From positions 27,501-91,500 of the forward strand of contig CAUYUJ010003447.1 of the NCBI GenBank assembly GCA_963575745.1: 64,000 nucleotides of DNA. The letters are read 5' to 3'. Under the pieces are notes generated by a model. That model worked only from the letters and a program-made list of their open reading frames with translations, made no database searches and was not told where the DNA came from. This DNA is from Prorocentrum cordatum. Taxonomy: Eukaryota; Sar; Dinophyceae; Prorocentrales; Prorocentraceae. A program made the translations under genes and the position numbers. Shown piece after piece: positions 45,805 through 56,127 of this stretch (the stretch's first letter is position 1; every line of letters starts with the position of its first letter).

Positions 45805-45900
45805 CTGAGGAGACCAAGCGAACGCAACAATCACTGTGGTCATGGGCTCCTCGGGTGAGGAGCCCACCACCCGACCAGGTCATGTTGCTGTCCGTTTGGC
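45805..45900 (-). other. 96-nt GC-AG intron with internal hairpin
   Basis: It removes the only in-frame stop (TGA, 45882-45880) between exons a and b. Donor AGG|GCC, acceptor CTCAG|GAG, phase 0. It contains GGGCTCCTC ACCC GAGGAGCCC, a perfect 9-bp stem. Confidence 0.55.
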
Positions 45901-46626
45901 CCTCCTGTCCTCGTCCGAATCGATCTGCTCCACCGAGGGCGTGGGCGGAGGCGGGCCAGGGGGCGTCGCAGGACTCGGGGCGGCCGGGGGCGGGGCTGGC
46001 CGTCCATGCGCCAGCTGCTCCTCGGCTGGCTGCATGCTCGCTGCGCGCTGCTCCTCGGCTGGCTGCATCTTCGATGCGCGCCGCTCCTCGGCTGACTGCA
46101 TCTTCGCTGCGCGCTGCTCCTCGGCTGGCTGCATGTCTGCGCGCTGCTCCTCGGCTGGCTGCTTCTCTGCTGGCTGCTCCTCGGCTGGCTGCTTCTCTGC
46201 GCGCTGCTCCTCGGCGGGCTGCCCATGCTGCTCCTCGGCTGGCGACGCCTTGGCGCGCAGGTGGTTCACCGCTGCAGCCGCGCCCTCGATGTACGGCAGC
46301 GTCTGGTCCAAGTCCAGGCGGTCGAACTCCTCTTGGATCTCCTGCTCCGTCATGGAGCACTCGCGTGCCACCTGCATGGCCTCCTGCACCATGGTCTCGA
46401 CGCCCTTGGTGCAGGACTCGACCTCTGTGTCCGAGCCCTCGACGGTGTCGACAGCCGCCTGGGGCGGGGCAACGCTGGGGGGAGGTATGGTGTAACCGTC
46501 ATGTTCATCATCATCATCATCCTCATCCTCATCATCATCATCATCACCACCGTCACGATGGTCATCCTCATCATCATCATCACCAGCATCATCATCATCG
46601 TCCTCATCATCCACATCCTCGTACCC
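45901..46626 (-). CDS. unknown gene X, exon a (5'-most recognised)
   Basis: 242 codons after acceptor TCCAG|GGG. It starts with an Asp/Glu run (about residues 3-45) encoded by a CAT microsatellite on the plus strand, then a helical-looking stretch (VQEAMQVARECSMTEQEIQE, FDRLDLDQTLPYIEGAAAAV), then ~11 copies of a PAEEQ(R)A repeat, then a Pro-rich end. The exon begins in phase 0 without a good ATG, so at least one more 5' exon is expected. The protein is unrecognised; the acidic and PAEEQ parts look disordered. Confidence 0.5.
46500..46620. repeat. (CAT)n array inside exon a
   Basis: CAT/CAC/CGT triplets that encode the Asp-rich stretch on the minus strand; same in copy A (36710-36830). Confidence 0.8.
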
Positions 46627-46737
46627 CTGGATCCGACTTGGGCTCGATTTGGGCCCGATTTGGACGCGTCTAAATCGGATCCAAATCGGCCCAACACTAC
46701 ACCCATGCGTGCTCCACTCGGCGCACCCAGTGCAGCG

Positions 46738-47166
46738 CGCAAGGCGCCCACCACGTGCGCCCACGGGCGCCCGCCAGGCGAAACCTCTGCGGACCCGCCC
46801 CGCACTCGGAGCCCCCACGAAGCGCCCGCGCACGTCCACAAGGCGACACCTCGGCGGGCCCCAGTCGGGCACGTCCCCCTGCAGGCGGATTTCGGAATGA
46901 AAATGGCAAACCTACGCTGCGTATCCAACGCTCATACATATATACCTACACATGTGTAACGACTTCACAACACCAGATAACATCTATACACATGTAGAAC
47001 GGTACGCCATGGACCAATACATGACGACATATGCAAGCAAATGATTACAAACATATATATATATATGTGCACATGTGTACATGCATAAACAAACATCTAT
47101 TTGATGAAAATATACACATACCAAATCAATAACTACATACGTACATACATATCAAACTCCCGCTGG
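46738..47166. other. unique flank; AT-rich patch
   Basis: 46740-46880 repeats GGCGCCCACCACGTGCGCCC-like units. 46920-47155 is unusually AT-rich, with ACATATATATATATGTGCAC words. No exon is supported. Confidence 0.5.
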
Positions 47167-47217
47167 CCTGCTCCATCTCCCTCGCGAGCGTGTCGAGGCC
47201 CGTCAGTTCGTTCCCCT
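47167..47217 (-). CDS. candidate small exon, unknown
   Basis: The minus frame reads GNELTGLDTLAREMEQASG after CCAAG, with G/C-ending codons. It sits ~540 nt upstream of exon a of gene X and could be one of its missing 5' exons. The evidence is only composition and a borderline acceptor. Confidence 0.2.
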
Positions 47218-47324
47218 TGGAGGTGGAGGTGGGGGAGGAGGAGCAGGAAGATGAGGAGGGTGCCAGCGTACCACGCCGACGACGACGACGACGAAACATG
47301 CGACGACGACGACGACTGCGACGC

Positions 47325-47455
47325 AGGAGGAGGAGGAGGTGGAGGAGGAGGAGGAGGAGGAGGAAGAGGAGGAGTAGGAAGAGGAGGAGGAGTAGGAAGA
47401 GGAGGAGGAGGAAGAGGAGGAGGAGTAGGCGGAGGAGGAGGAGGAGGAGTAAAGG
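47325..47455. repeat. (GGA)n array
   Basis: GGA with GTAGGA interruptions. Confidence 0.9.
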
Positions 47456-47821
47456 GAGAAAGGGCAGGGATGTGCAATTTTGCCCCCCCAGCGCCAGCGG
47501 CATGCGGACCATCCAAAGGCGGATGTCCTTGTACCGCGGCGAGGGCGACCCCCCGCTATGGTGCGGGGTCATACAATCCCTCGAGCCACAACGGGCTGAA
47601 GACGGGGACGGAGAGGCGAAGAGGCGATCGTGACGAGGAGGTGAAGACGAAGACTAACAAGAGAAGACGCACTTAGAGACGAGAAATGGACGAATCCTGG
47701 GGCAGCATCAGCATGCGGGGGCATCTAGCAACATCAGCAACATCAACATGGGGGGGGCATCCGGGGCAACATCATCATGGGGGGTGGCATCGGCATGGGG
47801 GCAGCACTAGCAAGACGGGCG

Positions 47822-47822
<1 letters not shown>

Positions 47823-47853
<31 letters not shown>
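47823..47853. repeat. (TA)n microsatellite
   Basis: About 15 TA dinucleotides. Confidence 0.95.
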
Positions 47854-47857
<4 letters not shown>

Positions 47858-48967
47858 GCTGATCTGGATTATCCCTAATTGTGGTGATATTCCTGCTCAA
47901 TTCCCTCATCTGTCTCCTGCCTCCCAGGGGTGGCTCTAACGGTTAGGAGGACTAGAAAGGGATGATGAATGGGTTATGAGGGGATAGAAAAAGGGGCTTT
48001 CCAGGACGTTGCGATGGGGCCGTGGTGAGTTTGAATGCTGAAGAAACACAACAAAAATATGTAATGTGCATGATCTCACGTAAGGGTCTTATTCTCTTAA
48101 ATCAGACATGTTAGAAAATAAGAAGCTACTTGCCCGGTCTTAAATTAAGATCCTGCCGGCCTCTGGGGTCCCGAACGGCCGCCGGAGAGCTGAGTTATGA
48201 GCCGAAAGCCAGGGGCAACTCAGGCCGGACGAAAGGGGGGGATAGGGAAGGGGGGGGGTACGAAACCTGCTGCATGCAGCTGGTTTCGGCCCCGCCGCGG
48301 GGCCCATTCCTCGATACATGGGGCCTCCGGCGCCGGGAGGCGCCGGGAGAATGAGCTACGCGAGCTCTATCCTCCCTTTCGCCCGGCCCGAGCAACGACG
48401 CAGGGGGGAGGGATGGGCTCCAGGGGGAAGCCTCGAACCCGGACTTGCCCATTCCCCGCCGATCCGGGCCTGATAGCCCACCCCGCCCAGGAACGTGCGG
48501 TTTCGCCGCCGGGGGTGGGGGGTCTATCGTCGATCCACCGGCGACGCGTCGCCGATTCCAGCTCGACGTTTCCACCGTGAACCAGCGCCCCCCCTCCCTG
48601 ACCTTCCAGAGAGTTATTTTCTAGCACTGGAAGCCTAACAACCTACAAAACTAAGCGACACAGCCCAGAACCAAGACGTAGGATCGCTCTGGGATAGGTT
48701 TTGAAGTCGGGTGCCATTCTTTAGCCCTCCTGGAAGGTCAGGGCTCCGACAGTCGGCCCAGAGCAGTAGGTCGACCCTGCCAGAAGTCAAGGGCACCCTT
48801 GCGTTCTTTGTCTCGCGACCCATGCTTCCTGCATTCCTGTGGCCCCCGGAGGGGTCCTGTGCCCTCTCGCGCGTCCTGTCCAGTCCAGTCCGGCTGTCAC
48901 GCTCCCCCCCTCGCACCCTGCCCAGATCCTGCCGGCACGCGCGCGGTGTACGCCTCCCCAGGCCATG
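47854..48967. other. non-coding, no gene supported
   Basis: Mixed sequence with an AT-richer part (48040-48160), a 26-bp near-palindrome GAAACCTGCTGCATGCAGCT at ~48261-48286, and a 12-bp minisatellite unit near 48525-48560. Confidence 0.45.
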
Positions 48968-49136
48968 TTCAGGAGGGGAAAAAAAAACACACAGACGCAA
49001 TTATTTGTCGATTCCCCGGAAAATATGGGAAAATATGGGAAGAGGGGGGGAAGACAGAAACCCAGAAAATATATGAGAAAATATGGGGAATATGTTTACT
49101 TGTGTGTATTGATTTGTGTGTCCCAGTTCCCCTTCA
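48968..49136 (+). mobile_element. family 2 element, copy b (TSD CATG)
   Basis: TTCAGGAGGGGAAAAA at the left, TGTGTCCCAGTTCCCCTTCA at the right, CATG on both sides (48964-48967 and 49137-49140). Same interior as the other copies. Confidence 0.85.
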
Positions 49137-49140
49137 CATG

Positions 49141-50827
49141 TTATCCTCGCGTCGTTAGCGAAATCACGGCGGGAGGTGCTCGACACGCTTTGTCGGTCTC
49201 CAAGGGGCCCCCACGGGGCCCCCGGAGGCCGTCCACGAACGACTCGGGATGGAACGCTGGTCCTCGGGAAGGGGTCCAGGCCCCTGGGGAGCCACGCTGT
49301 GAACAGATCGCGACGACGGATGCACGTGTGTCGGGGGTGGACAGAACCCCCACCCTGACACGTCGATTCGTGGATTGTCGGTTCTCGAGGGCGCGCCGCG
49401 GCCGTCATGTTTCAGGCTTGCGCCCGTCAGGTTCGGGCCCGAGTTCGTTTTCACTGAACCACGCTTTACTAAACGGGGTTCTGTCCACCCCCGAACGTGG
49501 ACCTCCACTGTTCAGAAGCATCACATCGCTTGTTTTCGCTAGTCTCCCCTGGAGGCTGCCTCCGAGACTGTCGACGAACTGGCTCGGCACGGCACCCACG
49601 CGCTCGCTCTTGCACGAGGCGCGTGGCGGGGACGGGGAGGTCTTCTGGGGCGCCATCCCGCTGCCGCCTCGCGGCCTGGGGCTTGCCCGGGCCCGGCATC
49701 TGCCAGGATGCCTCCCGGGGCGGCAACCCGCCGTGGGCCGCTCACCCGGAATCGCCGATTGCGCTCCACTGCTCGCAGGGTGCCTACTCGCAAACGCCCG
49801 AAAGACGCCTGTTGGCCTCGATGTAATGGATCGTGGAATCCTCCGCGGCGGACCCAGGCCATCTGCGAGTAGTTCTTTGTTGCAGGTCGTCTTGGCATCT
49901 CTCGGACGTGTGCATTTTTGCTCGGCGGGGGCCATCGAGGAGCATCTCCTTGGCCGCCGTGTGAAAAAAAGCACGCACGAAACCGAACCGATCACGGGGA
50001 ATGGACGTCCGAGAGATGGCGAGGTAGTGGAACGCGCTTGTCTACGGAAGCGCGCCCCGCCGGCGCGGCCCCGCGCCCGCCGCCCAGCTTCAACGAGCAC
50101 GACAGCTCCGTCGGCCCGCGCCCGGCGCTCCTGCAGGCCTGCGCCGCCGCCGCCGCCGCCTCGTTGCTGCGCCGCTGCGGGCCGCTGCGCCGCCGCCCCG
50201 CCGCCGCCCTCTGCGCAGCCGCCGCCGTGCGCCGTCGCCGCTGCCGTGCGTCGTCGCGCGTCGTCGCCGCCGCCTTTGCGCCGCCGCCGACGCCTCTGCG
50301 GCGTCGCCCGCGGCGTGCGTCGGCGTTCGTCGTCGTCGTCGTCGGCGTGCAGCGTCGTCGTCGGCACCGCCGTCGTCGTCGCCGTCGTCGCCACCGCCGT
50401 CGCCGCCGCGGGGCCTGTGGCAGGACGGCCCAGGACGCGAGGCCCTCGCGAGGGGTGGAGTTGGGGGCCAGGCCTGGGCGGCGCGCAGGTTCCGCTACGC
50501 ACCTACTATGGTCAAGGGAGGCAGAACCACCCCGACCCGCAGAACCTGCGTTTGCTTCACGGACCTGGGCGTTTAGCGAACAGCTCTGTCCCGTTCGATT
50601 TCGATTTCTTCCTGGGTGTTTGCTGTGAGGGTTTTTCACTGCTCTCCATAGTGTGGGTCTGAGAGAAGCGGGTCCTGATGTTGTTTCTTAGTTGTCGGGC
50701 CTTCCCCGAGATCCAGGCTTTTTGCTATTTTTCACACCGGGCGGTCTTGCCCAGTTCTGGGCCCTGCAGCACCATCACAGATCGAGCTAGCTTTGACATG
50801 CAGCAGAAGGATTGGGTCTAGAGTTAT
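49141..50827. other. non-coding; family 6 and foldback repeats, GC-rich block
   Basis: 49145-49290 is family 6. 49758-49885 is a foldback shared with 61190-61340. 50080-50410 is a very GC-rich block of CGCCGC/CGTCGTC triplets; a frame with SFNEHDSSVGPRPALLQACA there might be an exon but cannot be separated from repeat. Confidence 0.4.
49758..49885. repeat. foldback repeat, family 5, copy a
   Basis: GCTCCACTGCTCGCAGGGTG and CCTACTCGCAAACG on the left; TCTGCGAGTAGTT on the right as inverted arm. Related to 61190-61340. Confidence 0.6.
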
Positions 50828-51855
50828 GTCGGGCGTGTCCCCCTACAGGGGGATGTTCAACGAAAAATCACAAACAAATACACCAAAAAGTCAAAAAATA
50901 GTCCCCAGACTATCTTTGGATAACTTTTGGGGTATTTTTTCCCAACCCTCCTTGGTTGGGTATTCGTTTTGAATAGAGCAGTGTGGTCGCGTCCTTCCTC
51001 CTCCCGCCTCCCGCCTCTTTCCTGCCTCTTTCTGTCTTGCCTGCGGGGGGCTGTGAAACTGTCGCCAGTTTCGAGGCCTGCTGGGGGGTCCAGCATAGAG
51101 GGTAATCGCGGCAGATCCAAATTAGACCTCGCCATTCCTGGGGGGCTGCGATCTGTGAAACTGTCGCCACTTTCGAGGCCTGCTGGGGGGCTCAGCATAG
51201 AGGGTAATCGCGGCAGATTCAAATTAGACCTCGCCATCCCTGGGGGGGGGGGGCTGCGATCTGTGAAACTGTCGCCACTTTCGAGGCCTGCTGGGGGGTC
51301 CAGCATAGAGGGTAATCGCGGCAGATCCAAATTAGACCTCGCCCTCCCTGGGGGGCTGCGATCTGTGAAACTGTCGCCACTTTCGAGGCCTGCTGGGGGG
51401 CCCAGCACAGTGAGGGCCACGCGCGGATTCAAATTAGACCTCGCCATCCCTGGGGGGCTGCGATCTGCGAAACTGCCGCCATTTTCGAGGCCTGCTGGGG
51501 GGCCCAGCACAGTGAGGGCCACGGGCAGATTCAAATGAGACCTCGCCATCCCTGCGGGGCTGCGATCTGTGAACCTGTCGCCACTTTCGAGGCCTGCTGT
51601 GATCCCCGTTTTCGAAGTGGCTAGGAGTGCTCAGGAATTGTAAATCATCAGCTTTATCAAGCCCTTTTCCTGTAGCCAGTGTCCTGCGAGTCTCCCGAAT
51701 TCCGTCTGCAGACATATGTAACCCTCGCTCCGTCATCGCCCCCTTATAAAGTATCCTAAACTATTTGCGCCCCGCTTTTGCGCAGGGGTTGGGTACGTCG
51801 CCAGGGTAATTATTATTTTTCGTCGAAAATCCCCCTGTAGGGGGACAGGGCCGAC
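50828..51855. mobile_element. family 4 element, copy a (1028 bp, expanded by minisatellite)
   Basis: Left end GTCGGGCGTGTCCCCCTACA...AACGAAAAAT; right end ATTTTTCGTCGAAAATCCCC...GGGCCGAC is its inverted match over ~40 bp. Subterminal AATAGTCCCCAGACTAT is shared with the short copies. Most of the interior is a 103-bp minisatellite. Flanks TTAT and TGAA are each one change from TTAA. Confidence 0.75.
51045..51600. repeat. ~103-bp minisatellite, 5.5 units
   Basis: GAAACTGTCGCCACTTTCGA recurs at ~51054, 51157, 51264, 51366, 51469 and 51571. Because most spacings are close to a multiple of three, long frames open on both strands; they are not genes. Confidence 0.9.
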
Positions 51856-52735
51856 TGAAGTCTTGAGCACCGGTCGCGAATTTTCGCAACGCTGTATTTT
51901 TTGCAACGTCGGATCTCGGGGACTGGGGGCCCTCCACGGGCCCTGGGGACCGTCGAAGAGCGGCTCAGGAGGAAGAGCGCTTGTCCTTGGGTCCAGGGCT
52001 CATTTCCGCGAGGACTCCTCTCGACCTGTCATGGCAAGAGTGGGGGAGGGTAGTGGGCGCACGCAACGCGGCTCAGCGCTGACGGGGGGTGAGCAGGTCC
52101 CCTCGGATCCCCTCTTCGGGAGGTTGCGAAAGGTGCTCCTGGCCCAAAGTGCCCCCAGCTTTTCGTTCCATTTCGGAGCCCCTGAGGCCCTCTCGGCCAT
52201 GTGAGGGGTTCTCTGGAGGCCGTGGGGGTCTCTGTGGAATTCCTGGGGGCACCTTGGGCCAGGGGCATCTGGCATCTGCCGGCCCGGGGTCCGGGAGCCA
52301 TGTGGAGCCAGGCGGAGTTGATCGAGATTTAGGGGCCATGGTCCGGGTGCTATTTTTGCTGCCCTGCTGGACGGTCAGGGGAGCCAACCCCCCATCACCT
52401 CTCCCCAGACCCCCGACGTCATGATTTCTGCATGACGTCGACCCGCAGAGGTCTCGACCCACTCCCCGGGACCGGCTTCTCATGCCGCGAGTCGTGTACT
52501 GACGGTCCCGAAGCCCGACGAGGGCCAGAAGCGGAATATGACGACAATTTGTCCCGCCATGATTTTTTCTCGTGGCAGAGGCTCCCCTGAAATCCGACGT
52601 CGCGAGCAAAATGCAGCATTCGGGGATCTACTGACCCTGGTGGGTCCAGACCGGGGCCAGTCAGGCTCTGCTGGATCCTGTATAAGATCCTGCAGGGAGT
52701 CCCGCGGGATCCTGCACCCAAGCCCGGGTCAGTGC
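51856..52735. other. non-coding; foldback and family 6 repeat
   Basis: Contains the foldback at 52130-52272 and a family 6 segment at 52440-52590. No exon is supported. Confidence 0.45.
52130..52272. repeat. foldback repeat, family 7, copy a
   Basis: CTCCTGGCCCAAAGTGCCCC on the left is inverted as GGGGGCACCTTGGGCCAGGG on the right. A second copy is at 60250-60412. Confidence 0.7.
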
Positions 52736-53030
52736 AGCCCTGGCTCCTCCTCCTCCTCGTCCTCCCCCTCCTCCTCCTCCTCCTCCTCCTCCTCCCCTCC
52801 TCCTCTTCCTCCTCCTCCTCCTCCTTCTCCTCCTCCTCCTCCTCCTCCTCTTTCCCCTCCTCCTCCTCCTCTTCCCCCTCCTCCCTCCTCCTCCTCCTCC
52901 TCCTCCTCTCCTCCTCCTCCTCCTCCTCCTCCTCCTCCTCCTCCTCCCCCTCCTCCCCCTCCTCCTGCTCCTTCTCCTCCTCCTCCCCCTCCTCCTCCTC
53001 GTCCTCCTCTTCCTCCTCCTCCTCCGGAAC
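52736..53030. repeat. (TCC)n array
   Basis: ~300 bp of TCC with CTT and CCC interruptions. Confidence 0.9.
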
Positions 53031-53161
53031 TCTGCCCGACCCCAGTCTGCTCTGACCCCCCGCCTCCCGAGCCCCGAAGCATCGTGAGACGTCACGGCCA
53101 TCGCCCCAGACCCCATCGTTTTGCTGCCTTTCTCGAGTCGGATCGATCCGCTTAAGGTTAA

Positions 53162-53349
53162 GTCGGGCCTGTCCCCCCACAGGGGGATTTTCGACGAGAA
53201 ATAAAAACACCCCAAACATGCCCCAAAAAGGTCAAACAACCCTCCGAAAATAGTCCCCAGACTATTTTTGTTGGATCATTTTGTCGATTATTTTTCTGGT
53301 ATTTTTTCATTTTTTGGCGAAAATCCCCCCGTAGGGGGACAGGCCCGAC
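53162..53349. mobile_element. family 4 element, copy b (188 bp, TTAA flanks)
   Basis: GTCGGGCCTGTCCCCCCACA...TTTTCGACGA and the inverted end ...CGAAAATCCCCCC...GGCCCGAC, ~40-bp TIRs. TTAA at 53158-53161 and 53350-53353 (TA is the minimal duplication). A ~50-bp sequence starting CCCCAGACCCCATCGTT lies as a direct copy on each side (53105 and 53354). Confidence 0.85.
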
Positions 53350-53920
53350 TTAACCCCAGACCCCATCGTTCTGCTGCCTCTTTCGAGTCGCATCGCTCCG
53401 CTTTGCACGGGGCCCCGGGGGCCCGAGGCAGGGCGAGCGTCGCCCAGTGCCTGGGGCACGGAGTGCGACGCCCAGGCCTCGGGTTCGCGGCGTGGCCTGG
53501 CGGGGGCCCTCTCCAGGGCTCGGAGGGGGCGCCTTGCTCCCCCCCTCGTTTTTGGGGGGCGGCCGAGAGGGCGGGGTGATGACCACGGGGGGGGGGGGGC
53601 CCATCTCACGTCGGGGGCCATGATGTTGCAGCCTCAGGGTTCGTGGCGCCTCTGCTCATTCCATGCTGTCCCTGGCCCCCCCGGGCCGCGCACGTGCTGC
53701 CGGCCAGGATCTGCGCCCCCCCGTCCTCGTGGACGTCCGCCCCCCTCGTGGCCGCCCCCAGTCTGGATCGCCCCCCATCGGTGCGCCGCCCGAGGGCCGG
53801 CGCGGTTGTCTGCGCGTCGTGGCGAGGGCGTGGGCATCGCCGGCTCGGGCGCGGGCGGGCCGCGCCCCGCCGCGTGGTCGGAGGGGCGCGCAGGCACCAC
53901 CAGCGAGGGAGGTCCCCAAT
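53350..53920. other. non-coding, no gene supported
   Basis: GC-rich sequence with open frames in several phases. None has convincing exon borders. Confidence 0.35.
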
Positions 53921-54325
53921 TCAAGCAGTGGCGAAGCGTCCTTCAGGAGGGAACAAAGCACACAGACACAATGAATCGTCGATTCCCCAGAAAATATAGG
54001 GGAAATATGGGAAGTGGGGGGGAAGACAAGAACGCACAACACATGGGAAAATATGGGGATTCCTTTTATTTGTGTTTTTATTTGTATGTTTTGGGGCCCC
54101 TTCAGTCCTGGCTTGCCTGTGGCTCTACCTAGCAATGTTCTAAGAAACGTTTGTGGTCCCCACGACATGTTCTTAGAGCATTTCTGGCTGGGACTGTCTT
54201 GTGTTATCACATCGGGTTTGTGTTCTAAGAACACTGTTTTTTGTTCTTAGAACACTTTTGGGTTCTAGGAACATGTCGTGGTATGACTATAGGAATGCCG
54301 GGACGGACGGTCGGGCCCTGCTCAA
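53921..54325 (+). mobile_element. family 1 element, copy d (TSD CCAAT), with nested family 2
   Basis: TCAAGCAGTGGCGAAGCG to GGGCCCTGCTCAA with CCAAT on both sides (53916-53920 and 54326-54330). A family 2 element interrupts it after GAAGCGTCC. Confidence 0.9.
53942..54104 (+). mobile_element. family 2 element, copy c (TSD GTCC), nested
   Basis: TTCAGGAGGGAACAAAGCAC to TTTTGGGGCCCCTTCA. GTCC at 53938-53941 and 54105-54108. Removing it rebuilds the intact family 1 sequence GCGTCCTGGCTTGCC, which fixes both ends. Confidence 0.9.
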
Positions 54326-54330
54326 CCAAT

Positions 54331-54955
54331 GTCCCCCCCCATGCGTTTTTTTTGTTTTTGTATTTGCCGACTCGGCTCGATGTCGACGTCGATGTCGATT
54401 CCAAAGCTTCGACTTCGGATGTACGATCTGGACGCCAGTCTCTGGCTGGAGGCACTGCCAGCCTGCTGGGCTGCCGATTTCAGCCGATTCGACCTCCTCC
54501 GATCTCGGCTGCCGACTATCGCCGATCCGATGCACTTCGATCGCCGATCGGACTCGTCGATTCAAATCTGGGCTCTCCTGCCTCGGGCTGGAGACTTGAC
54601 CTTGGCCCGGTCCCGGGACCATCGCAGATCGACCCGGCTCGGAACATGCACCAGAAGGGTCTGGGGCTCCCGTCGTGCTTTGTGTTTCGGGGGCGGAAGA
54701 GCAGGGGGTGATGACGATGACTAGGGGGGGGTGGATGTCATGGCGGGGGCCATGATAGTTCCCCAGACTTCGTGGCGCCTCTTCTTGTTTCCTTACGCCC
54801 CTGGGCCCCCCGCTGGGCCGCGCACATGCCGCCTGCCATGATTTGCACCCCCCCCCCTCTTGGACACCCCCCTCTTGGCCGCTCCCGAGGCAGGAGGGCC
54901 GGAGGGTAATAGAAATGACGACGACGGCGGCGACGGCGGCGGCGGCGACGACGAA

Positions 54956-55018
<63 letters not shown>

Positions 55019-55169
55019 TGTTTCAGTGTTGCAGTGCTGCAGCTCTTCGGAAGCAGCAGCTGCACAACAGAACGACCTCGCGGAGGTCGGTGCGGATGTC
55101 GTTTCTTGATCGGCGGTGGGCCCCCTCTCTCCCGGCGGCGCCCCCTGCGCTGGCCACTTGGGCGCCGCG
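54331..55169. other. non-coding; GATTCG-like patch and (ACG)n array
   Basis: 54370-54570 is a CGATTCG/GCCGATCG-rich degenerate repeat. 54915-55018 is a (GAC)n array. No exon is supported. Confidence 0.5.
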
Positions 55170-55321
55170 TAATGGGGGGGTCATAAATGGGGGGGTGGCG
55201 AGCGTGGTCCGAAAAGGTACCCAAACGGTACCTAAACGAGCCCCCTGGGGCTCTGGAGGGGCCCGAAAGGGGCACGAAATGGGACCTTTTCTGACCCCCC
55301 CATTTGTGACCCCCCATTAAG
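55170..55321. repeat. inverted repeat (~55-60-bp arms)
   Basis: TAATGGGGGGGTCATAAATG...CCGAAAAGGTACC on the left; GGTCCC-type, TTTTCTGACCCCCCCATTTG and TGACCCCCCATTA on the right, inverted. Confidence 0.75.
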
Positions 55322-55815
55322 CCACGCCCAAGCCACTGGCGCGCCCAGCCGACAGGCAAGGGGGGGTCGAGCGCCGACCCCTTTGGACGCCCGAAATGGG
55401 TGCGGAAAGATTGGGCACAATGCCCAGCAACAAATGTTGTCCCACACCAACAGCGGCCGCTGTTGGACAGGCGGCCTTCTGTCTCGAGTGGGCACGGGCC
55501 GCGGCGGCGTGGACAGCGAGTCCCGTTCAAGACGGACAGGAACCGCTGTGGGGCAGTGTAACCATTCTTTCCATGCCCATCTCGTTCGTGCAGGACCCCG
55601 GGAGAGCCGCGCAGATGTCCGAGAGGGTTTTTCCCATGCAGGTTCTGTTCCTCTTTTTATCTCCCCGCGCGGGAGGCGCGGCGAGCGGGGGGGCGGCCCC
55701 CGGAGGGGAGGGAGGGGGGGGACCAGGGCGGCGGCTGTCGTGGCCAGGGCCACGCTGGCGCCCCGGTGCCCCCCTCGTGTTCTGACGTTATGCGTCTTCT
55801 TCTTCTTCTTCTGAA
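55322..55815. other. non-coding, no gene supported
   Basis: GC-rich, ending in a short (TTC)n run that touches a family 4 element. Confidence 0.35.
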
Positions 55816-55985
55816 GTCGGGCCTTTCCCCCTACAGGGGGATTTTCGACGAAAAATGAAAATCAAAAATAATCCAAAAATCATCTAGGGACTATTTTTTC
55901 AGTATTTGTTTATCCCTTTTTAGGGTCTGTTCGGGGTATCTTTTATTTTTCGTCGAAAATCCCCCTGTAGGGGGACACGCCAGAC
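55816..55985. mobile_element. family 4 element, copy c (170 bp)
   Basis: GTCGGGCCTTTCCCCCTACA...TTCGACGAAAAATGA and the inverted ATTTTTCGTCGAAAATCCCC...ACGCCAGAC. Flanks TGAA and ATAA. The AT-rich interior contains ACTATTTTTTCAG like copy b. Confidence 0.85.
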
Positions 55986-56127
55986 ATAATCTTCTTCTTG
56001 GAACACGTCACCTGGCCCCCCCCGCTGCCGCGCGCATGCCTCGGGCCACGATTTGCAGCCCCTTTTTGGGCGCGCCCCCGAGTCGAGCAGGACGCCGCAA
56101 AAGAGGGGGGCACGCCACTAGATTCGT

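Larger units (their letters stand above)
37040..46737. repeat. duplicated segment, copy B (right of the gap)
   Basis: 9698 bp that begin at the base matching 27423 and match copy A through 36939. Beyond 46737 the sequence is unique. Exons are intact in this copy. Confidence 0.95.

Noticed and set aside
48839-50662. 607-codon plus-strand frame
   Set aside because: It runs through a family 2 element, a family 6 repeat and a foldback before reaching a CGC/CGT block. A frame through several mobile elements is chance openness in GC-rich DNA.
50927-51549. 203- and 230-codon frames with internal repeats
   Set aside because: Translation of the 103-bp minisatellite, whose unit is close to a multiple of three.
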